Assembly (NCBI RefSeq): GCF_003001695.1
Contig: NZ_PVYX01000002.1
Coordinates: forward strand, 1,977,855-2,041,854
DNA from: Flagellimonas meridianipacifica
GTDB lineage: Bacteria > Bacteroidota > Bacteroidia > Flavobacteriales > Flavobacteriaceae
Reading direction: 5' to 3'
Length of the DNA: 64,000 bases
The translations under genes were made by a program, and so were the position numbers. Positions 17,425 through 26,896 of this stretch are shown piece by piece; the first letter of the stretch is position 1, and each line of letters opens with the position of its first letter. The notes under the pieces were generated by a model. The model searched no databases. It was not told where the DNA came from and saw nothing but the letters and a program-made list of their open reading frames with translations.

Positions 17425-18423
17425 ATGGAAGAAAACGAGGCACAAAACGAAGGTTTGGAGTTCAATTCAAGAATTGATCTAAGCCAACTGCAATCGGCTG
17501 TTTCTCAAATACAAACTGAATTGGGCAAGGTCATTATTGGTCAAGAACGTATGATAGAGTTGCTCATTATTTCCATTTTGGCCAATGGACATTCTTTGAT
17601 TGAAGGAGTTCCGGGTGTGGCCAAAACGGTCACAGCCAAACTCTTGGCCCGAACCATGAACGTGGATTTTAGCCGGATTCAGTTTACACCGGACCTAATG
17701 CCAAGTGATATCTTAGGAACTTCTGTTTTTAATGTCAAAACTTCTGAGTTTGAGTTCAAAAAAGGGCCTTTGTTCTCCAATATTATCTTAATTGATGAGA
17801 TCAATAGAGCACCTGCCAAGACACAAGCTGCCCTTTTTGAAGCCATGGCCGAACGACAAATCACAATGGATGGCACCGAATACACCATGGAACCACCATT
17901 CTTGGTGTTTGCAACCCAAAATCCGGTAGAGCAGGAAGGTACATATCGTTTGCCTGAGGCTCAATTGGACCGTTTTCTTTTCAAAATTGATGTAAACTAT
18001 CCTTCGTTGGAGGAAGAAGTACAAATCTTGGAAAGTAAACACAACAATAAACATGTGGTGGAAGAAGAATTGGTAAACCCGGTATTATCAGCAGTGGAAA
18101 TTGAAGAATACCAGAAAATCATTAAAGAAATTACGGTAGAGAAAAACCTGATTACCTACATCGCTTCCATAGTAAACAATACCCGAAACAACGCAAACTT
18201 ATATTTGGGTGCCTCACCACGGGCTTCCATTGCCCTTATGGATGCGTCAAAAGCTTTGGCAGCCATAAATGGTCGTGACTTTATTACCCCGGATGATATC
18301 AAAAAAGTGGCACCTCCCATATTGTCGCACCGAATTATTCTGACTCCAGAACGCGAGATGGAAGGTTTGACAGCTAGCCAAGTAGTACAGCAAATTGTGG
18401 AAAGCATAGAAATTCCTAGATAA
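17425..18423 (+). CDS. MoxR-family AAA+ ATPase
   Basis: The product has 332 residues. The Walker A motif is GVPGVAKT at residues 61-68 and the Walker B motif is IILIDEIN at about 120-127. The sensor region reads VFATQNPVEQEGTYRLPEAQLDRFLFKI, a strong MoxR signature. MoxR ATPases are thought to act as chaperones that mature or activate partner proteins, often containing VWA domains. Here the adjacent partner is a DUF58 protein. It starts three bases after the DUF4350 stop, within the plus-strand operon 13603-19767. Confidence 0.93.
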   Translation: MEENEAQNEGLEFNSRIDLSQLQSAVSQIQTELGKVIIGQERMIELLIISILANGHSLIEGVPGVAKTVTAKLLARTMNVDFSRIQFTPDLMPSDILGTSVFNVKTSEFEFKKGPLFSNIILIDEINRAPAKTQAALFEAMAERQITMDGTEYTMEPPFLVFATQNPVEQEGTYRLPEAQLDRFLFKIDVNYPSLEEEVQILESKHNNKHVVEEELVNPVLSAVEIEEYQKIIKEITVEKNLITYIASIVNNTRNNANLYLGASPRASIALMDASKALAAINGRDFITPDDIKKVAPPILSHRIILTPEREMEGLTASQVVQQIVESIEIPR

Positions 18424-18432
18424 AGCAAACTT

Positions 18433-19767
18433 TTGAAAAAGATTTTCGGACATATTTGTGTACAACAGCGCTTTTTTGTAGTGTTGGTTTCACTCATTGT
18501 AGGTTTTTTGGTTTCGTACATCTATCCAAGCCTTTATGCCGTATTCCGAATTTTGTTTTTCGCTATCTGTTTACTGTTGATAGTAGATTACATCCTACTT
18601 TTTTTATCCAAAGGCAAATTACTGGCCCAAAGGATTTTGCCCGATAAATTATCCAACGGCGATATGAATCCTATTCAGATTTCAATCACCAATAGGTATC
18701 TTTTTCAAGTTACCTGCAGAATCATTGATGAACTGCCGTTTCAGTTTCAAAAAAGGGATTTTGGCATAAAAAGCACCTTGAAATCTGGCAATACCACATC
18801 TTTTGAATACCAACTAAGGCCAACTGAGCGCGGAGTATACGAATTTGGTAGTCTAAATGTTTTTGCATCAACACCCATAGGTTTCTTGGCTAGAAGATAT
18901 CGATATGACACAGCTGCCGAAGTACCTGTATATCCTTCTTTCCTTCAGTTAAGGAAATATGACCTTATCGCCTTTACCAATCGATTGCACGAATATGGAT
19001 TGAAGAAAATAAGACGTATAGGTCATACTATGGAGTTTGAACAAATAAAGGAATATGTGCAGGGGGATGATATCCGGAATATCAATTGGAAGGCCACGGC
19101 AAAGAAAAGCCAATTGATGGTCAACCAATACCAAGATGAAAAATCACAACCCATTTATTCAGTAATCGACAAAGGTAGGGTGATGAAAATGCCTTTTGAA
19201 GGTTTGAGTTTGTTGGACTATGCCATAAATGCAACTTTGGTCATAAGCAATATCGCTCTAAAAAAACAGGACAAGGCGGGCATGTTTTCTTTTAGTAATA
19301 CCATTGAAAATCGAGTAGTCGCAGAACGGAGAAACTCTCAGATGAACCTAATTTTAGAGACCCTCTATAATTTGCGGACCAATTTTGTTGAGAGCGACTT
19401 TAGTAGATTGTATGTGGACATTAAACGCAACCTAAATCAGCGAAGTCTACTACTGCTTTATACCAATTTTGAAACATTGGATGCGTTACACCGCCAAATG
19501 GGGTATTTGCAGGCGATAGCCAAGCAGCATTTGTTGGTGGTAATTTTCTTTGAAAATACAGAACTGCATGAGTTCACGGATAAAAAAGCAGAAAACATCC
19601 AACAAGTATTCGAACAAACTATTGCCGAGAAGTTTGTCTATGAAAAAAAGTTGATTGTAAACGAACTTCGCAAACACGGCATTCAGACCATACTGACCAA
19701 GCCAGAAGACCTCACGATAAGCACAATCAACAAATATCTGGAGATAAAAGCTAGGGGATTGATTTAG
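18433..19767 (+). CDS. DUF58 domain protein
   Basis: The product has 444 residues with a TTG start at 18433. Two membrane helices are predicted in residues 15-57. The DUF58 block is DDIRNINWKATAKKSQLMVNQYQ, around residues 213-236, and it is followed by a VWA-like region. DUF58 proteins pair with MoxR ATPases almost universally. The gene closes the operon and overlaps the convergent gene at 19751 by 17 bp. No BatA/BatB-type VWA genes follow here, so this is the shorter cluster type rather than a full aerotolerance (Bat) operon. Confidence 0.88.
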   Translation: MKKIFGHICVQQRFFVVLVSLIVGFLVSYIYPSLYAVFRILFFAICLLLIVDYILLFLSKGKLLAQRILPDKLSNGDMNPIQISITNRYLFQVTCRIIDELPFQFQKRDFGIKSTLKSGNTTSFEYQLRPTERGVYEFGSLNVFASTPIGFLARRYRYDTAAEVPVYPSFLQLRKYDLIAFTNRLHEYGLKKIRRIGHTMEFEQIKEYVQGDDIRNINWKATAKKSQLMVNQYQDEKSQPIYSVIDKGRVMKMPFEGLSLLDYAINATLVISNIALKKQDKAGMFSFSNTIENRVVAERRNSQMNLILETLYNLRTNFVESDFSRLYVDIKRNLNQRSLLLLYTNFETLDALHRQMGYLQAIAKQHLLVVIFFENTELHEFTDKKAENIQQVFEQTIAEKFVYEKKLIVNELRKHGIQTILTKPEDLTISTINKYLEIKARGLI

Positions 19768-20251
19768 TCAACCCAGAATAATCATTCAAAATATTAGAGG
19801 AAAAACCAAAAGGAGTCAAATTGGGCAATGATTCTTCCGTGTTCTCTTTATTTAGAAAGACAACGTCAAAAGGCTCCAATTGAGGTTGAATAGCAACAGA
19901 ACGCCCAGAGTATCGAAGCCTACCATCTTTATCTTTCTTTGAAAAAAGCTCAATGGTTACACCCACGGCAACACCTCCCAAAATGGTGGCAAGTAAATCA
20001 TCATTGTCCCATCCATTGTCCTCTTGGCTGGCATCGACCGATTCTTTGGCCAAACCTATCAACGTACTTCCGGCCACAGCGCCAACAAAAGTCCAAACTC
20101 GATTTCCATCAGAAGCTTTTTTTGCTACACCCGCTCCAACCAGGCCAAAAAGACCACCTCCAACAAAGTGAAGTGCTTTGTCACGTTCTATTTGCCCATG
20201 CATAGTAATTGCAAGGCACAAAACGACCACGGTGGGGATGAGTCTTTTCAT
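19751..20251 (-). CDS. Small exported membrane protein of unknown function
   Basis: The product has 166 residues from the ATG at 20249-20251 (MKRLIPTVVVLCLAITMHGQ), which gives a proper signal peptide; a longer reading from a GTG at 20449 runs antisense-like into the next gene and is rejected. The mature part has DKALHFVGGGLFGLVGAGVA and a second glycine-rich hydrophobic segment (DDLLATILGGVAVGVTIELF). The H-F-x-G-G arrangement resembles small lipid-linked or VanZ-like membrane proteins, without a firm match. It lies 35 bp downstream of the nitronate monooxygenase-like gene on the same strand. Confidence 0.7.
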   Translation of the reverse strand: MKRLIPTVVVLCLAITMHGQIERDKALHFVGGGLFGLVGAGVAKKASDGNRVWTFVGAVAGSTLIGLAKESVDASQEDNGWDNDDLLATILGGVAVGVTIELFSKKDKDGRLRYSGRSVAIQPQLEPFDVVFLNKENTEESLPNLTPFGFSSNILNDYSGLTKSIP

Positions 20252-20285
20252 ACGCGCTAAAAGTATCAAAAAGTATATTGAAAAC

Positions 20286-21230
20286 CTATAGGGACGGTAT
20301 TCCCTTTTTGGCCGCCTCAAATTCAGCCAATATTTCGGAGATAATTTCCGAAGCAGGCTTGATATCATGGATAAGGCCGGAAACTTGTCCAATTTCCAAT
20401 TCACCGTTTTCCATATCACCTTCAAACATACCCCGTTTGGCACGTGCACGTCCCAAAAGTGTCTTCAGGTCTTCTACGGAAGCGTTATTCCCATACGCTT
20501 CTTGAACTTGCTGGTAAAACCTGTTTTTCAACATTCGTACCGGGGCCAATTCCTTCAAAGTGAGTTGGGTATCCCCTTCCTTGGCTTCCACCACCGCTTT
20601 TTTAAAGGTATCATGGGATGACGCTTCGGTACTTGCCACAAATCGGCTCCCAATTTGAACCCCATCTGCTCCCAGTATCATAGCTGCCAACATGGCCCGC
20701 CCGGTTGCAATTCCCCCTGCAGCAATTAAAGGAATATCTATCTGTTCCTTTACAGAGGGAATCAAGACCATTGTGGTGGTTTCGTCCCGCCCATTATGTC
20801 CGCCTGCTTCAAACCCTTCCGCAACAATGGCATCAACACCAGCTTCCTGCGCTTTAAGCGCAAATTTTACGCTACTCACCACATGTACAACCGTGATGCC
20901 CTTCTCCTTCAAAAATGAAGTCCAGGTTTTTGGATTCCCTGCGGAAGTGAATACAATCTTGACCCCATTTTCAACAATTACCTGCATGAGTTGGTCCAAA
21001 TCCGGATAAAGCATGGGAACATTGACACCAAAAGGTTTATCGGTTGCTTTTTGACATTTCTTGATGTGCTCATCCAGTACTTGAGGATACATACTCCCGG
21101 CTCCTAAGATCCCCAATCCACCGGAGTTGGACATGGCAGACGCCAATCGCCATCCGCTGGCCCAAATCATTCCTGCCTGTACAATGGGATATTGGACGTT
21201 GAATAACTCAGTAATCTTATTTTGACTCAT
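20286..21230 (-). CDS. Nitronate monooxygenase-like flavoprotein
   Basis: The product has 314 residues and forms an FMN-binding TIM barrel of the 2-nitropropane dioxygenase family. Visible features are the N-terminal YPIVQAGMIWASG, the GFEAGGHNG segment with the catalytic-type histidine, and the phosphate-binding LIAAGGIATGRA and GADGVQIGSRF. Members oxidise alkyl nitronates; the FabK branch reduces enoyl-ACP, and the two are hard to separate without alignment. It is cytoplasmic. It lies five bases downstream of mnmA on the same strand, so the two are probably cotranscribed. Confidence 0.83.
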   Translation of the reverse strand: MSQNKITELFNVQYPIVQAGMIWASGWRLASAMSNSGGLGILGAGSMYPQVLDEHIKKCQKATDKPFGVNVPMLYPDLDQLMQVIVENGVKIVFTSAGNPKTWTSFLKEKGITVVHVVSSVKFALKAQEAGVDAIVAEGFEAGGHNGRDETTTMVLIPSVKEQIDIPLIAAGGIATGRAMLAAMILGADGVQIGSRFVASTEASSHDTFKKAVVEAKEGDTQLTLKELAPVRMLKNRFYQQVQEAYGNNASVEDLKTLLGRARAKRGMFEGDMENGELEIGQVSGLIHDIKPASEIISEILAEFEAAKKGIPSL

Positions 21231-21235
21231 AATCC

Positions 21236-22435
21236 TTAAGATATTACCCCCGAACCTATCAATTCGTCATCCAAATACCAGGCAACAAATTGACCTTCGG
21301 TAATGGCAGATTGCTTTTCATCAAAATCAACGTAAAGTCCAGATTCAATTTTATACAAGGTGGCAGTTTGCAAAGGTTGGCGATATCGAATTCTTGCCTT
21401 AACCTTCATGGTCTCATCAGGCTTTAGTGCCAAATCAGTCCTCACCCAGTGCAATTCTTCTTCCTTTACAAAAAGGGTTTGTCGGTAAAGACCAGGATGC
21501 ATTTTTCCCTGACCTGTGTAGATGATATTTTTTTCCACATCGGTCTCTATTACAAAAAGAGGCTCTTTGGTACCTCCAACATCCAAACCTTTTCTCTGGC
21601 CAATGGTAAAGTAATGTGCACCTTGGTGCTCGCCCACAACTTTTCCGTCAGTTTCGGCATAAGTTTTCTTTTCAGAAAGATATGCCAATTCTTCACGCTT
21701 GGAATTAAAGGTCGGTGTATGGTCTTCAAAATGATGTGCCGTTGAAGGAACCTCCACAATAACCCCTTTTTTGGGCTGAAGTTTTTGCTGCAAAAACTCT
21801 GGCAATCTCACCTTTCCTATAAAGCAGAGACCTTGAGAATCCTTTTTATCTGCAGTGATCAAACTATTTTCTGCTGCAATTTCCCTTACTTCCGTTTTGG
21901 TCAACTCTCCTATAGGAAAAAGTGTTTTGGACAATTGCTCTTGAGACAATTGGCAAAGAAAATAGGATTGATCCTTGTTTTTATCTACTCCTGCTAAAAG
22001 TTGATAGGTCTCATTGCCATCATTATCCGCTATCGTTCCTTTTCGGCAATAGTGCCCTGTAGCCACATAATCCGCTCCAAGCTGTAGGGCTATTTTCAAG
22101 AATACATCAAACTTTATTTCCCGATTGCAAAGGACATCCGGATTTGGGGTACGGCCTTTTTCATATTCATTGAACATATAATCCACAATGCGTTCCTTAT
22201 AGACTGCACTCAAATCCACAGTCTGGAATGGAATTCCCAACTTTTCCGCCACAATCAGCGCATCGTTACTATCCTCCAACCAAGGACATTCATCGGAAAT
22301 GGTCACGGAATCGTCGTGCCAGTTCTTCATGAACAGACCAATTACCTCGTAGCCCTGCTCTTTTAACAAGTAGGCAGAGACACTAGAGTCCACTCCTCCG
22401 GACAAACCAACAACAACCTTCTTCATGTTCTTCAT
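21236..22435 (-). CDS. mnmA: tRNA-specific 2-thiouridylase MnmA
   Basis: The product has 399 residues. The PP-loop [13 protein letters not shown] is at the N-terminus. The two catalytic cysteines are in [12 protein letters not shown] and GLCFIGKVR. The C-terminal part includes the [15 protein letters not shown] block. The enzyme installs sulfur at C2 of the wobble uridine 34 in tRNAs for Lys, Glu and Gln. The first ATG (22433-22435) gives MKNMKKVV; a start at the second methionine, 22426, is equally likely and has a more usual spacing to the PP-loop. Confidence 0.94.
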   Translation of the reverse strand: MKNMKKVVVGLSGGVDSSVSAYLLKEQGYEVIGLFMKNWHDDSVTISDECPWLEDSNDALIVAEKLGIPFQTVDLSAVYKERIVDYMFNEYEKGRTPNPDVLCNREIKFDVFLKIALQLGADYVATGHYCRKGTIADNDGNETYQLLAGVDKNKDQSYFLCQLSQEQLSKTLFPIGELTKTEVREIAAENSLITADKKDSQGLCFIGKVRLPEFLQQKLQPKKGVIVEVPSTAHHFEDHTPTFNSKREELAYLSEKKTYAETDGKVVGEHQGAHYFTIGQRKGLDVGGTKEPLFVIETDVEKNIIYTGQGKMHPGLYRQTLFVKEEELHWVRTDLALKPDETMKVKARIRYRQPLQTATLYKIESGLYVDFDEKQSAITEGQFVAWYLDDELIGSGVIS

Positions 22436-22710
22436 ATTGACGTTGCAAAATTACAAAATAGCCTAAGAAAATCTATCGTTTCCGTTTGTCGCCGAACTTC
22501 CCTCATCTTAACATGATTTTGGATTAAAAGTGTTATTGTTTTGTGATAAAATGAAGATTGTTTTCCAGTAGCATTGAAAGCCTTTTCAAATCTCCCAGAG
22601 CTTTTCCAAGATTTAAAGTTGAGGTAACCAAGAATTAAGAATGCATTTAAGTAGAAGGATTTAATTAATCCTACTTTCAAAACTCAGAACACAAAACCAA
22701 AATATTGAAA

Positions 22711-24753
22711 ATGAAGACCATCCCACACCTAAGAAAATTCCTGTTAGTATTTGTTTTATCCCTGTTTGTATTTGCATGTAGCAATAATGATGATGACGCC
22801 AATCCGGGTACAGATGACGCAATAGGTAACACTGATGATGATGTTACCCCTTCCCTTCCCAATATTGTTGAATTGGCCGAATCCGTTGATGTATTAAGCA
22901 CACTTTTGGATGCCATTGAGGCGGCTGATCCTACTATTGCCGACGCACTTGCTGGGGATGGCCCCTTTACGGTATTTGCTCCAACAAATGATGCCTTCAA
23001 TGACCTCTTGAATCAATTGGATGATTTTGATGGGTTCGATGACTTTGATGAAGACGCTGAGCAACAACTTCTGGCCTCAATTCTTCAATATCATGTAATT
23101 TCCGGAACCGAAGCATTTTCCAACAATCTTTCCGATGGAACGGTACTAACTACACTTCAAACAGAGGAGATTACTGTAAATGTTGATGGAGGTGTGTTTA
23201 TAGAAGATAAAACAGAAGAACTCGCGGAAGTAGTAAGTGCGGATAATGATGCGTCAAATGGAGTGGTCCATATTATAAATAAAGTTTTGTTGCCACAGGA
23301 AGTATTAGATGCCCTTTTTCCAAAACCGAGTATCGTCGAGTTGGTGGTTGAGACAGAAGAGCTTTCATTGTTGGAAGAAGCAGTTATAAAAGCAAACTTG
23401 GTAGATGCACTCAACGCAGAAGGGCCGTTTACTGTATTCGCCCCAACCAACGCCGCAATTGAAGAACTATTTGAGCTCTTGGGCGACTCGTTCACAAGCT
23501 TTGACGATTTCGACAATTTCTTGGAGTTACAGATTCTAGAGCAGATATTGTTGTATCATGCAGTTCCCGGTAATGTTACCTCATCCGATTTGGCTCCGGG
23601 CATGATAAATACGCTTCTACAAGATGAAACTTTGGAGATTATTTCCGATGGAAACACTTTTGTTATTAGTGATGCTTCTGATATTGACGCAAATATACTT
23701 TCCCCAGACCAAGAAGCGAGTAACGGAGTAGTCCATGTTATCGATAAGATTCTCATTCCACAGGAAATTCAGGATTTTCTTGATATGCTTAATCCAGATG
23801 ATCCTGATTCCGGTTTGCCCACCATTCGGGAAATTGTGGAAAGTACAGATGAATTGGATTTTTTAAGAGAAGCCCTTGAAATTACAGGATTGTTGGAAAC
23901 CTTGGGAGAGGATGGTCCCTTTACAGTCTTCGCTCCAACAAATGAAACAATCACCCTTCTTTTTGCACTTATCGGTGGTTCCTTTGGTGATTTGAATGAA
24001 TTCAATTTGGATTTTGAAATAGACTTGTTGAGACAAGTATTAAGTTATCATGTTGTGCCTGGTATTGTTACTTCTGGTGATTTGACCCCCGGTACGGTAA
24101 CCACACTTTTACCAAATGATGGTTTTGAGATTGTAAACAACAATGGAGAGTTCGCATTGATAGATGGCCTCCATCTACCTGTGGATTTATTATTAACCGA
24201 TATTCCTGCTGCAAATGGTGTGATTCATACCATAGACAGAATTCTGATTCCAGAATCGGTAATCCAAACCGTTCTTTCAGAAACAGAACAAAACCTTTTA
24301 GAACTTATTGAAAACTTAGGGGAATGTGATGAGTTCATATATGCTTTCATGTTGGTCCGAGATAGGTTTGAGGAGGTTCTACAAAGTCAAGAGTTTACAT
24401 TCTTCTTACCGACCAACCAGGCATTTTTGGAATTGTTCGATGAATTGGATGGAATAGATTCCTTAGCGGATTTTGATACCACAGAAGAACTTGAACTCCT
24501 TGGGACCATACTCTTATACCACCTTGTTCCGGAAACCACTGCTTTCGCAAATGATTTGTTTAACAATCAAGAGCTAGAGTCCATACAAGGAGAAAGACTA
24601 AATATTATGATTAACAACGGGGTCTTTATCTTAGACAAAACTGCAGACCCTGCCCGAGTAACATCACCTGATATTGAAGTATTTAGCGGTGTAATACATA
24701 TCATCGACAAAGTATTGTTACCTCAAGAAGCCCTGAATCAGCTTTCGTCCTAG
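22711..24753 (+). CDS. Fasciclin (FAS1) repeat lipoprotein with four domains
   Basis: The product has 680 residues from the ATG at 22711; a TTG six bases upstream is also in frame but less likely. A lipoprotein signal ends at C23 (FVFAC), followed by SNNDDDAN, an acidic patch like the surface-export signal of Bacteroidota lipoproteins. Four FAS1 domains follow at about residues 50-200, 205-360, 370-520 and 525-678, each with an F-T-V-F-A-P-T-N-type block and a later NGVVHxIDK-type block; the last domain is the most diverged (FTFFLPTNQAF). FAS1 domains mediate adhesion in many bacteria. It is the first of three adjacent FAS1 genes and ends in a strong terminator. Confidence 0.93.
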   Translation: MKTIPHLRKFLLVFVLSLFVFACSNNDDDANPGTDDAIGNTDDDVTPSLPNIVELAESVDVLSTLLDAIEAADPTIADALAGDGPFTVFAPTNDAFNDLLNQLDDFDGFDDFDEDAEQQLLASILQYHVISGTEAFSNNLSDGTVLTTLQTEEITVNVDGGVFIEDKTEELAEVVSADNDASNGVVHIINKVLLPQEVLDALFPKPSIVELVVETEELSLLEEAVIKANLVDALNAEGPFTVFAPTNAAIEELFELLGDSFTSFDDFDNFLELQILEQILLYHAVPGNVTSSDLAPGMINTLLQDETLEIISDGNTFVISDASDIDANILSPDQEASNGVVHVIDKILIPQEIQDFLDMLNPDDPDSGLPTIREIVESTDELDFLREALEITGLLETLGEDGPFTVFAPTNETITLLFALIGGSFGDLNEFNLDFEIDLLRQVLSYHVVPGIVTSGDLTPGTVTTLLPNDGFEIVNNNGEFALIDGLHLPVDLLLTDIPAANGVIHTIDRILIPESVIQTVLSETEQNLLELIENLGECDEFIYAFMLVRDRFEEVLQSQEFTFFLPTNQAFLELFDELDGIDSLADFDTTEELELLGTILLYHLVPETTAFANDLFNNQELESIQGERLNIMINNGVFILDKTADPARVTSPDIEVFSGVIHIIDKVLLPQEALNQLSS

Positions 24754-24780
24754 AATCTAAGTTTTTCCTTTATTGTGAAT

Positions 24781-24812
24781 CCGGTTGGGTATAATGTCCA
24801 ACCGGGTTTTTT
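24781..24812 (+). terminator. Rho-independent terminator after the first FAS1 gene
   Basis: CCGGTTGG at 24781-24788 pairs perfectly with CCAACCGG at 24798-24805 across a nine-base loop, followed by a T-run ending at 24812. It lies 28 bp after the stop codon of the 22711 gene. Confidence 0.88.
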
Positions 24813-24934
24813 GTGCTTTTCTAGTTTTGTTTAATTCTTTTGTTAAACTTTTTATAAAAAAGTATAAACAGAAGCAACGATTTTAGTTGAAATTTATCTT
24901 AAAAACATTAAACAAAAATCTAAAAACATATTCT

Positions 24935-26815
24935 ATGAAAGCACTAATTCGATTATCTCAAATCACTTTAGTAATTTTTTCTTTTATCCTCGTCTCATGT
25001 TCGGACGACGATGATGGAGGTTCAAATAATACTGAACCCACACTCAATATTGTAGAAACAGCACAGGACAACACGAATTTGGACAGCCTGGTAAGTGCTT
25101 TGCTACAAGCTGATGAAAGTGCCGACAATGACCTAGTTAGTGCCTTAATTGGTGAAGGACCTTTCACGGTCTTTGCACCGACCAATGATGCTTTTGCAGA
25201 CCTATTAGCACAATTAGACGGTTTTGATTCCTTGGATGATTTCAATACGCAAGAATTACAAAATCTTTTGGCCGTAATACTTCAATATCATGTGATTGCT
25301 AATACGGCCGCTGAATCCACTGATTTAAGTGACGGGCAAATGTTGACTACCCTTCAAGGTGCTTCATTGACTGTGTCAGTACAGGGTACTGATATATTTA
25401 TTCAGGATGCAACAGAGGTAGACGCCGAAGTTGTCACACCCAATGTGAGAGCGACAAACGGTGTAGTTCATGTAATAGATAAGGTGCTTCTTCCTCAAAC
25501 CATTTTGGATGAATTGGCTGACATCATTTTAGTACCGATTACAGATTTGGCCATTGCCAATGAAAATCTTCAAAGTTTGGTGGCTGCTTTGCAAGCAGCA
25601 AACGGTGACTTACCTACCGTATTAAGAGGGGATGGACCTTTCACCGTATTGGCCCCTACAGATGAAGCTTTTACTACCTTTTTGAATGGTGCGCAACTTG
25701 GTGATTTAGATGTTGAAGTCTTGACGAATGTTTTATTAAATCACGTAATTAATGGTGAATTATCATCAACTGATCTGGAAGGTTTAGGCTCAGGTTATGC
25801 AAATACTTTGGCTACGGGAGCTGGAGATGAAAACATTAGCATCTTCTTCAATACTGCTGATGGAGTCGAATTCAACGGTGTCTCTGAAGTGGTTACACCT
25901 AATGTTCAGGCATTAAACGGTATTGTACATGTTGTTAATACGGTTATCGATATCCCAAACATTGTAGATCACGCTGTGGCTAACCCTAACCTAACCTCAC
26001 TGGTTGGAGCTTTAACTGATGGTGGAAATACAACTTTTACTGACTTGCTTTCTCAAGACGATGAAGTATTCACTGTGTTTGCTCCTGTAAATGATGCTTT
26101 TACGGCATTTACAAACCCAAATTCCAATGATATTAATGCTGTACTTTCTAATCACGTAGTAGTTGGAGCCGCAGCCTTCTCTTCTGGTTTGACCAACTCT
26201 TACGTCAACACAGCTGCTGAGTTTCAAATGACCGATAATCTTAGTCTATATATCAACACAGATGATGGTGTTACACTCAATGGATCAAGCAACGTTGCTG
26301 AAGCAGATATCGTAGCCTCAAATGGAGTTATTCATGCCGTGGACGCAGTGATTGACTTACCAACGGTAGTTACCTTTGCGGTGGCTGACCCCAACTTTAG
26401 TACTTTGGTGTCTGCTCTAACTGATCTCACACCTTCCACTGATTTTGTCTCCATTCTTTCATCTCAGAACGGAACTGGTGATGATCCATTTACCGTATTT
26501 GCACCTACAAATGCTGCATTTGACAAATTGGACGATATTCCCGTAGAGGCGGATCTAATTCCAATATTACAACATCATGTAGTTATCAACAACAACATTC
26601 GCTCTAGTATCCTTCTTGAAGATGGAAATACTCCAGCAACAACTTTGGAGGGTGATGAAATTATAATTACCCGACCTGGTACAGATGAAAACATTGCTGA
26701 TGTAACTGACGGTTCTGGAAATACCGGAATTGGTATTACTACCGTAGACGTTCAGGCTATCAATGGTGTTATCCATGTATTGGATACCGTTTTGATTCCA
26801 GACACTACAAACTAA
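24935..26815 (+). CDS. Fasciclin (FAS1) repeat lipoprotein with four domains
   Basis: The product has 626 residues from the ATG at 24935 (MKALIRLSQ); an in-frame TTG at 24887 would add a non-hydrophobic stretch ahead of the signal and is rejected. The lipobox ends at C22 (ILVSC) and is followed by SDDDDGG, which closely matches the surface-localisation signal described for Flavobacterium lipoproteins. Four FAS1 domains follow; the first is close to those of the neighbours (GPFTVFAPTNDAF), while domains two to four are shorter and diverged, with VFAPVNDAF and VFAPTNAAF blocks. Probable cell-surface adhesin or matrix protein. It has its own terminator. Confidence 0.93.
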   Translation: MKALIRLSQITLVIFSFILVSCSDDDDGGSNNTEPTLNIVETAQDNTNLDSLVSALLQADESADNDLVSALIGEGPFTVFAPTNDAFADLLAQLDGFDSLDDFNTQELQNLLAVILQYHVIANTAAESTDLSDGQMLTTLQGASLTVSVQGTDIFIQDATEVDAEVVTPNVRATNGVVHVIDKVLLPQTILDELADIILVPITDLAIANENLQSLVAALQAANGDLPTVLRGDGPFTVLAPTDEAFTTFLNGAQLGDLDVEVLTNVLLNHVINGELSSTDLEGLGSGYANTLATGAGDENISIFFNTADGVEFNGVSEVVTPNVQALNGIVHVVNTVIDIPNIVDHAVANPNLTSLVGALTDGGNTTFTDLLSQDDEVFTVFAPVNDAFTAFTNPNSNDINAVLSNHVVVGAAAFSSGLTNSYVNTAAEFQMTDNLSLYINTDDGVTLNGSSNVAEADIVASNGVIHAVDAVIDLPTVVTFAVADPNFSTLVSALTDLTPSTDFVSILSSQNGTGDDPFTVFAPTNAAFDKLDDIPVEADLIPILQHHVVINNNIRSSILLEDGNTPATTLEGDEIIITRPGTDENIADVTDGSGNTGIGITTVDVQAINGVIHVLDTVLIPDTTN

Positions 26816-26821
26816 ATAAGT

Positions 26822-26859
26822 AAAAAAGGGATATGGCTAGAACACCATATCCCTTTTTT
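26822..26859 (+). terminator. Strong terminator after the second FAS1 gene
   Basis: Positions 26822-26836 and 26845-26859 form a perfect 15-bp stem (A-run, GGGATATGG core) with an eight-base loop. The T-run closes the stem, so it can work on both strands. It lies seven bases after the stop codon at 26815 and only 38 bp before the next ATG, which leaves little room for a separate promoter for the third gene. Confidence 0.9.
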
Positions 26860-26896
26860 CATCCCACACGGATTTAAACCTTAAAACACATATGAA

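Noticed and set aside
22432..22680. Minus-strand frame of 82 codons upstream of mnmA.
   Set aside because: It overlaps the mnmA start region, has no signal or domain, and its composition is that of intergenic DNA.
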